Positions 58,873-64,000 of a DNA stretch of 64,000 nucleotides are shown here, in pieces; positions within the stretch are counted from its first letter, which is position 1; each line of letters opens with the position of its first letter. The notes beneath the pieces are model-generated. The model made no database searches, was not told the DNA's origin, and worked only from the letters and a program-made list of their open reading frames with translations. Origin of the DNA: Pseudomonadota bacterium (lineage in GTDB: Bacteria; Pseudomonadota; Alphaproteobacteria; SHVZ01). The position numbers and the translations under genes are program-made. The DNA is taken from positions 1 to 64,000 of the forward strand of contig JACQAG010000047.1 of the NCBI GenBank assembly GCA_016195085.1, given 5' to 3'.

Positions 58873-58892
58873 ACTGCTACAGTGGACTGCTA
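58873..58892 (+). promoter_or_regulatory. Right candidate integrase arm sites (TGCTACA x2)
   Basis: TGCTACA at 58873-58879 and 58886-58892 repeats the 13-base spacing and orientation of the left pair (48191, 48204), with the same preceding A-C in three of four cases. Confidence 0.55.
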
Positions 58893-58947
58893 CATTTTGG
58901 TGTGATGGAGCCTGCGGCGAGCGCTTCGTTGATCATCCCCTAAGTCC

Positions 58948-58995
58948 CTGAAACGGCGAGGGCCCGACCGTTGCCGGCCGGGCCCTATTCGAAAA

Positions 58996-59012
<17 letters not shown>
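58948..59012. repeat. attR: right copy of the tRNA-Ala-derived direct repeat
   Basis: It contains the functional tRNA-Ala 3' end and a strong hairpin AGGGCCCG/CGGGCCCT just beyond it that can serve as terminator for the tRNA. It aligns with 48050-48114 without gaps at about 58 of 65 positions. Confidence 0.8.
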
Positions 59013-59071
<59 letters not shown>

Positions 59072-59223
59072 GTCGTGGCTGGCGCCCGTGCTTGGGCTGC
59101 TCGATGTTCCTGAGCCGCTAGAGTGGCCGGCCGGCCCGGGAATTCGAGCCTCTTACCCGCCTTGACCGCTCTCCAGCAAGCGAAAACGCCCCCCGCCGCC
59201 AGCGGCGGCGGCCTGGCCCAGAA

Positions 59224-59586
59224 CTAACGCTCCTCCTCCTCATCGACATTGTCCAAGACCTCGGCCACGTCGTCCTCGTCCTCGCCGAGCTCGGAGGTGT
59301 CTTCGATCAGCTCTTCCTCTTCCTTTTCCTCGCTCTCGGCCCCTTCGGCCGCAGGCTCGACCGCCTCGGCCCCTTCGGTCTCGACTTCGACCGGGACCTC
59401 GTTGGGAACCAGCGGCACGACCTTCTCTTCGGCCGGCGCCGGACGCTGGCGCCGGCTTTTCAATACGGCGTCGGGATCCCAAGAGGCGCCGCATTTCGGG
59501 CAAGCCACCGTGGCCCGGTTCAAATCGTAGAAGCGAGCGCCGCAGCTGTGGCACTGGCGCTTGCTTCCCCACTCAGGTTTCGCCAA
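59224..59586 (-). CDS. TIGR02300 (FYDLN acid) family protein
   Basis: The product is 120 residues. The start is TTG at 59586, with GGAGG seven bases upstream, which gives the family N-terminus [10 protein letters not shown] zinc-ribbon-like unit follows: [12 protein letters not shown] and C-P-K-C-G. The C-terminal 60 residues are almost all Glu, Asp, Ala and Val, as in the family. The protein is found in alphaproteobacteria, often beside aroA as here, and its role is unknown. It is divergent from aroA. Confidence 0.9.
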   Translation of the reverse strand: MAKPEWGSKRQCHSCGARFYDLNRATVACPKCGASWDPDAVLKSRRQRPAPAEEKVVPLVPNEVPVEVETEGAEAVEPAAEGAESEEKEEEELIEDTSELGEDEDDVAEVLDNVDEEEER

Positions 59587-59778
59587 TTCACGTCCTCCAA
59601 GCGGCTTTCCGTGGATGCCCTGGCGAGGCCGGCAGGATGGCTTTCTCCGGGGCCGGCGGGACTTGCCACGTTCGCTTGGCCCTGTCAAAAGCAAAATTGT
59701 GGACCCCCAGAGTCGGCGGGTGGCCGGCCCATCCGGGATGTGATAGAGACGCCGGCCAGCTCAGCGGAGACCCGAGTT

Positions 59779-61119
59779 TTGCGCAAAGTAGTCGCACGGC
59801 CCTCGAACGGCCTCTCCGGCCGGCTCGCCGTGCCGGGTGACAAATCGATCTCCCATCGCAGTCTGATGATCGGTGGCATCGCCGTCGGCGAGACCAAGAT
59901 CAGCGGCTTGCTCGAGGGCGAGGATGTGCTGAACACCGCGGAGTCCATGCGCCGGCTCGGTTGCGAGGTGGACCGGGGAGAAGACGGCGTCTGGCATGTG
60001 CACGGACTCGGCCTAGGCGGCCTCAAGGAGCCCGCTCAAGTGCTCGACTTCGGCAATTCCGGCACCGGCGCCCGGCTGTTGATCGGGCTTCTGGCCGGCC
60101 ATCCCTTCACCAGCTTCTTCACCGGCGATGCCTCGCTCCGGCGCCGCCCGATGCTGAGGGTGACGGAGCCGCTCTCGCAGATGGGTGCCCGCTTCGTCAG
60201 CCGCGAGGGCGGCCGCTTGCCGCTGGCGGTCATCGGCGCCCGCGATCCCATGCCGGTGACCTATCGCCAGAAGGTCGCCTCGGCCCAGGTGAAATCCGCC
60301 ATCCTCTTGGCCGGCTTGAGCGCGCCGGGCGAGACCACGGTCATCGAACCGGAGCCGACCCGCGACCATTCCGAGAAGATGCTGAGCCATTTCGGCGCCG
60401 AAATCCGCGTCGCCGACACGGCGGAGGGACGACGGGTGACGCTGGTGGGTCAGCCGGAGCTGAGCGCCCGCCCGGTGCGCGTGCCGGCCGATCCGTCCTC
60501 GGCGGCGTTTCCCGCCGTCGCCGCGCTCCTGGTGCCGGGCTCGCGCCTCGAGCTGCCGAATGTCGGCATGAATCCGCTGCGCGACGGCCTCTATCGCACC
60601 CTTGTCGACATGGGCGCCGACATCGCCTTCGAGAACCGGCGCATGGAGGCGGGCGAGCCGGTCGCCGATCTCGTCGTCAGCCACAGCGGGCTCAAGGCTG
60701 TCGAGGTGCCGGCCCAGCGCGCGCCCAGCATGATCGATGAGTACCCCGTCCTCGCCGTCGCCGCCGCCTTCGCCGAGGGTACCACCGTCATGCGCGGGCT
60801 GGCCGAGCTCCGGGTCAAGGAGAGCGACCGGCTCGCCGCGGTCGTCCGCGGGCTCACCGCGGCGGGCATCGAGGTGGAGGCCAGCGAGGACACGCTGCGG
60901 GTCAAGGGACGAGCCGGCGCCAACCGGCCGCCCAGGGGCGGGGCCGTCATCGCGGCTGCTCTCGACCACCGCATCGCCATGGCTTTCCTCGTCCTCGGCC
61001 TGGTCTCGGAGAAGCCGATCACGATCGACGACGGCACCACCATCAGCACGAGCTTTCCCAATTTCATCGAAGCCATGGCTCGTTGCGGAGCGGCGATCGC
61101 CTGGGACGAGGCTGAGTGA
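59779..61119 (+). CDS. aroA: 3-phosphoshikimate 1-carboxyvinyltransferase (EPSP synthase)
   Basis: The product is 446 residues from a TTG at 59779, with GGAG nine bases upstream; an in-frame GTG at 59740 is an alternative. The conserved [11 protein letters not shown] begins near residue 16, with G-N-S-G-T-G-A-R-L near 90, R-D-H-S-E-K-M-L and D-E-Y-P-V-L-A. It joins phosphoenolpyruvate to shikimate-3-phosphate. At the PEP site the loop reads G-N-S-G-T-G-A-R rather than the E. coli G-N-A-G-T-A-M-R; G-N-S-G-T-A/G is the class II EPSPS form. It overlaps cmk by four bases. Confidence 0.96.
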   Translation: MRKVVARPSNGLSGRLAVPGDKSISHRSLMIGGIAVGETKISGLLEGEDVLNTAESMRRLGCEVDRGEDGVWHVHGLGLGGLKEPAQVLDFGNSGTGARLLIGLLAGHPFTSFFTGDASLRRRPMLRVTEPLSQMGARFVSREGGRLPLAVIGARDPMPVTYRQKVASAQVKSAILLAGLSAPGETTVIEPEPTRDHSEKMLSHFGAEIRVADTAEGRRVTLVGQPELSARPVRVPADPSSAAFPAVAALLVPGSRLELPNVGMNPLRDGLYRTLVDMGADIAFENRRMEAGEPVADLVVSHSGLKAVEVPAQRAPSMIDEYPVLAVAAAFAEGTTVMRGLAELRVKESDRLAAVVRGLTAAGIEVEASEDTLRVKGRAGANRPPRGGAVIAAALDHRIAMAFLVLGLVSEKPITIDDGTTISTSFPNFIEAMARCGAAIAWDEAE

Positions 61120-61748
61120 TCGTCGCCATCGACGGCCCGTCCGCCTCGGGCAAGGGCACCCTCGCCCGGCGCATCGCCAAGGCCCTGGGCCTGCCCTGTC
61201 TCGATACCGGCCTCCTCTACCGGGCAACCGCGCGCCGGCTTATTGCCGCCGGCATCGCCGCCGGCGACGAGGCGGCCGCCCTGAAAGCGGCCGAGGCGGT
61301 GACGGCGGCCGATTTGGAGGCTCCGGGCCTCCGGGACGAAGCGGTGACCCGGCTTGCCTCCTTGGTCGCCGCCATGCCGGCGGTGCGCCGGGCCTTGTTC
61401 GACTTTCAGCGGCGTTTTGCCGGCACTCCAGGCGGTGCGGTGCTCGACGGCAGGGACATCGGCACGGTGGTCTGCCCCGATGCCGACATCAAGATCTATG
61501 TCGACGCCGCCCCCGAGGTCCGGGCCGAGCGGCGGGTGAGGGAGTTGCGCGAGCGCGGCCTCGAGGCTATACCTAGCGCCGTTCTCGGCGACTTATTGGA
61601 GCGAGATGCCCGCGACCGCGGTCGCCGGGCCGCGCCCTTGGCTCGGGCCAAGGATGCATTCTTGCTCGACACCAGCCAACTCGACGCCGACCAAGCGTAT
61701 GAAGCGGCACTGTCTTTCATACGGTCGCGGGAACCAGGACGCCGGTAG
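61116..61748 (+). CDS. cmk: Cytidylate kinase
   Basis: The product is 210 residues. The P-loop is [12 protein letters not shown] near the N-terminus. [10 protein letters not shown] and [14 protein letters not shown] are the CMP-binding motifs, and R-D-A-R-D lies in the lid. It phosphorylates CMP and dCMP. The GTG start overlaps the aroA stop (GTGA), and rpsA follows after 117 bases, the common aroA-cmk-rpsA-ihfB order. Confidence 0.95.
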   Translation: MIVAIDGPSASGKGTLARRIAKALGLPCLDTGLLYRATARRLIAAGIAAGDEAAALKAAEAVTAADLEAPGLRDEAVTRLASLVAAMPAVRRALFDFQRRFAGTPGGAVLDGRDIGTVVCPDADIKIYVDAAPEVRAERRVRELRERGLEAIPSAVLGDLLERDARDRGRRAAPLARAKDAFLLDTSQLDADQAYEAALSFIRSREPGRR

Positions 61749-61865
61749 CGGATCGCCGCTGAACCGGTTGCGTTGCAACCCAGAAGCCCGGCCCAGCGAG
61801 CCGGGCAGGACGGGACGGCGGAGCGGTGATACCGATCGGCGCCGGGCCCGATTGAGGAGAGATGA

Positions 61866-63614
61866 ATGAGTAAAGCCGCCATGGCCGGCAAAGATAGCCA
61901 CCCCGCGAAGGAGAGCTTTGCGGCGCTTTTGGAAGAGACCCTGGGCGCCGGCGGGGGCCTGGAAGGCAGCGTCATCAAAGGCCGCGTCGTCGGCATCGAG
62001 AACGATACGGTGCTGGTCGATGTCGGGCTCAAGTCCGAAGGCCGGGTGGCGCTGAAGGAGTTTAGCACGCCGGGGCAGCCGGCGGAGCTGAAGCCGGGCG
62101 ATATGGTCGAGGTCTATCTCGAGCGCATGGAAGACAAGTACGGCGAGGCCGTGCTGTCGCGCGAGAAGGCGCGCCGCGAGGAAGCCTGGACCCAGCTCGA
62201 GAAGGCCTTCCAGGAGAACCAGCGCGTGACCGGCGTGATCTTCGGGCGGGTCAAGGGCGGCTTCACCGTCGACCTCTCGGGCGCCGTCGCCTTCCTGCCC
62301 GGCAGCCAGGTCGACATCCGACCGGTCAGGGACATCACCCCCTTGCTCGGCACCCCGCAGCCCTTCCAGATCCTCAAGATGGATCGCCGCCGCGGCAACA
62401 TCGTGGTCTCCCGCCGCGCCGTGCTCGAGGAGAGCCGCGCCGAGGCCCGCTCCGAACTGGTGGCGAGCCTGAAAGAGGGCCAGGTGCTGCAGGGCGTGGT
62501 CAAGAACATCACCGACTACGGCGCCTTCGTCGATCTGGGCGGCGTCGACGGCTTGCTGCACGTGACCGACATCGCCTGGCGCCGCATCAACCATCCCTCC
62601 GAGGCCTTGCAGATCGGCCAGACCGTCAAGGTGCAGGTGATCCGCTTCAACCCGGAGACGCAGCGCATCAGCCTCGGCATGAAGCAGCTCGAGGCCGATC
62701 CGTGGGAGGGCGTGGAGTTCAAATATCCGGCCGCCGCCAAGTTCACCGGGCGGGTCACCAACATCACCGACTACGGCGCCTTCGTCGAGCTGGAGCCCGG
62801 TATCGAGGGTCTGGTGCACGTCTCGGAGATGAGCTGGACCAAGAAGAACGTCCATCCCGGCAAGATCGTCTCGACCAGCCAGGAGGTCGAAGTGATGGTG
62901 CTGGACGTCGATCCGCAGAAGCGCCGCATCAGCCTCGGCCTGAAGCAATGCCTCGCCAATCCCTGGGAGGCCTTTGCCGAGAAGCATCCGGCCGGCACCG
63001 AGCTCGAGGGCGAGGTCAAGAACATCACCGAGTTCGGGCTGTTCGTGGGCCTGCCCGGCGAAATCGACGGCATGGTGCATCTCTCCGACATCGACTGGAA
63101 CCGACCGGGCGAAGATGCGATCAAGGACCACAAGCGCGCCGACAAGGTGAAGGTGAAGGTGCTCGACGTCGACATCGAGAAGGAGCGCATCAGCCTCGGC
63201 ATCAAGCAGCTGGCGCAGGATCCGTTCGAGACCGGCGTGGTGCAGCTGAAGAAGGGCGAGGTGGTGACCGGCACCGTCACCATCATCACCGAAGGCGGCG
63301 TCGAGGTCCTGGTCGGCGACGGCGTGCCCGGCTTCATCCGCAAGTCCGAGCTGTCCCGCGAGCGCTCCGAGCAGCGTCCGGATCGCTTCGCCGTCGGCGA
63401 GAAGGTCGATGCCAAGATCACCCAGATCGACGCCAAGACCCGCAAGCTCACCCTCTCGATCAAGGCCCGCGAGGTCGACGAGGAGAAGCAGGCGATGGCC
63501 GAGTACGGCTCGTCCGACTCGGGTGCCAGGCTGGGCGAGATCCTGGGGGCGGCGATCAAGCGCCGCGAGAAGGACCGCGAACAGTCCGGCGAGGAAGAAA
63601 AGTCGGAGTCCTGA
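61866..63614 (+). CDS. rpsA: 30S ribosomal protein S1
   Basis: The product is 582 residues with six S1 repeats, recognisable by G-x-V-K-N-I-T-D-Y-G-A-F-V-D-L-G-G-V-D-G and the parallel T-N-I-T-D-Y-G-A-F-V-E-L segment. The acidic/basic tail after the last repeat is short. S1 brings mRNA to the 30S subunit. GAGGAG precedes the ATG at 61866, with another ATG four bases upstream out of frame. The long leader before it could hold feedback control by S1. Confidence 0.97.
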   Translation: MSKAAMAGKDSHPAKESFAALLEETLGAGGGLEGSVIKGRVVGIENDTVLVDVGLKSEGRVALKEFSTPGQPAELKPGDMVEVYLERMEDKYGEAVLSREKARREEAWTQLEKAFQENQRVTGVIFGRVKGGFTVDLSGAVAFLPGSQVDIRPVRDITPLLGTPQPFQILKMDRRRGNIVVSRRAVLEESRAEARSELVASLKEGQVLQGVVKNITDYGAFVDLGGVDGLLHVTDIAWRRINHPSEALQIGQTVKVQVIRFNPETQRISLGMKQLEADPWEGVEFKYPAAAKFTGRVTNITDYGAFVELEPGIEGLVHVSEMSWTKKNVHPGKIVSTSQEVEVMVLDVDPQKRRISLGLKQCLANPWEAFAEKHPAGTELEGEVKNITEFGLFVGLPGEIDGMVHLSDIDWNRPGEDAIKDHKRADKVKVKVLDVDIEKERISLGIKQLAQDPFETGVVQLKKGEVVTGTVTIITEGGVEVLVGDGVPGFIRKSELSRERSEQRPDRFAVGEKVDAKITQIDAKTRKLTLSIKAREVDEEKQAMAEYGSSDSGARLGEILGAAIKRREKDREQSGEEEKSES

Positions 63615-63635
63615 CCCAGGACTGAGGCCGCTATT

Positions 63636-63662
63636 GAGGGAGGGGGCATGGCCTCCTCCCTC
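63636..63662 (+). terminator. Hairpin after rpsA
   Basis: GAGGGAGGGGG and CCTCCTCCCTC pair over 11 positions with one mismatch and a five-base loop, 22 bases after the rpsA stop. There is no T tract, so it may be rho-assisted or protect the 3' end. Confidence 0.45.
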
Positions 63663-63877
63663 CGGCCCGCCCCAAGGCGTAACTCCCCTAGGGCGAAAAG
63701 CGTTTTATTCCGAGAGACTTATACTTGACGGTTGTGACTGGCTGCGGCAGGCTTAGCTTGCCGCGTCTGGCCAAGGTCCGCCCCTGGGTGGTTTGGCCGG
63801 GGTGAGGCTTAGCCTGACCCCGATCCTCTCCCAAGGGGCGAGGCGCGTGCGCTCGCTGGCTCCAAAGGGGCGACGCC

Positions 63878-64000
63878 ATGACGAAGTCGGAGCTCATCCT
63901 GCACCTGGCGGAATTGAACCCGCACCTCTACCAGCGCGACGTCGAGCGGATCGTCTCGACGATTTTCGAGGAGATCGCCGGTGCGCTTGCCCGCGGCGAC
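63878..64000 (+). CDS. ihfB: Integration host factor subunit beta (partial, cut by window end)
   Basis: The first 41 codons read [18 protein letters not shown] and then [14 protein letters not shown], the N-terminal helices of the IHF/HU fold. The I-F-E-E-I and L-x-L-Y-x-x-D-V pattern and the place after rpsA identify IhfB rather than HU. IHF bends DNA in recombination, sigma-54 transcription and replication. The DNA-binding arms lie beyond the window. Confidence 0.92.
   Translation, partial: MTKSELILHLAELNPHLYQRDVERIVSTIFEEIAGALARGD

Noticed and set aside
63727-63820. Promoter or paired hairpins before ihfB
   Set aside because: TTGACG at about 63724 has no good -10 at 16-18 bases, and two AGGCTTAGC hairpin-like segments are too short and imperfect to call.

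Overview
The window is high-GC DNA from an alphaproteobacterium, most like the Rhodospirillales. The grounds are the kdsD-lptC-lptA-lptB-rpoN-hpf-ptsN string, the aroA-cmk-rpsA-ihfB string, a TIGR02300 (FYDLN) gene, an Hsp20-DUF1150 pair, an NDUFA9-type complex I gene and a CyaC-like redox cyclase. No rRNA, CRISPR array or complete insertion sequence was seen. I cannot name the species.

Layout. 1-13 kb holds mixed genes: an AstE/AspA-type deacylase cut by the window edge, a DUF4864 protein, a DUF1778-GNAT toxin-antitoxin pair with a clear promoter, a GIY-YIG protein, a membrane redox adenylate cyclase, a four-gene gliding-type (GldA/F/G-like) ABC operon, a CBS protein, a histidine kinase lacking its usual His, and a degenerate nuclease-like protein. 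13-37 kb is a surface polysaccharide locus: multi-domain glycosyltransferases, three free-standing methyltransferases, a methyltransferase/coiled-coil/double-GT2 fusion, ManC, an ABC exporter whose permease (20.8 kb) and ATPase (35.3 kb) lie far apart on opposite strands, a secreted GH26-like protein, and gene remnants. The exporter, the Wzt-type C-terminal domain and the methyltransferases fit an ABC-exported, methyl-capped glycan (inference). A 268-bp MITE-like inverted-repeat element closes the locus.

37.5-47.8 kb is core chromosome: prepilin peptidase, NDUFA9-like protein, tRNA-Leu, RNase D, the Kdo/LPS-transport/sigma-54/PTS-Ntr string, then a heat-shock pair. The hsp20 leader carries a candidate ROSE-type RNA thermometer, and a 35-residue membrane protein gene lies upstream of it.

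48.05-59.01 kb is an integrated genetic element in the 3' end of tRNA-Ala(GGC). It is bounded by a 65-bp imperfect direct repeat. Both ends carry pairs of TGCTACA sites with a 13-bp period (candidate integrase arm sites). The integrase is interrupted by an in-frame amber codon and the only other recombinase lacks its catalytic N-terminus, so the element looks immobilised. Its cargo is a small-gene operon behind a promoter/palindrome that covers the ribosome binding site, a lone phage tail-tip-like protein, a decayed tandem gene copy, AT-richer membrane proteins, a candidate ADP-ribosyltransferase-like protein in a cassette flanked by short direct repeats, and a protein with an HUH-like motif. 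This element is the most likely place for undescribed biology.

59.2-64 kb returns to core genes: TIGR02300, aroA, cmk, rpsA and the start of ihfB.
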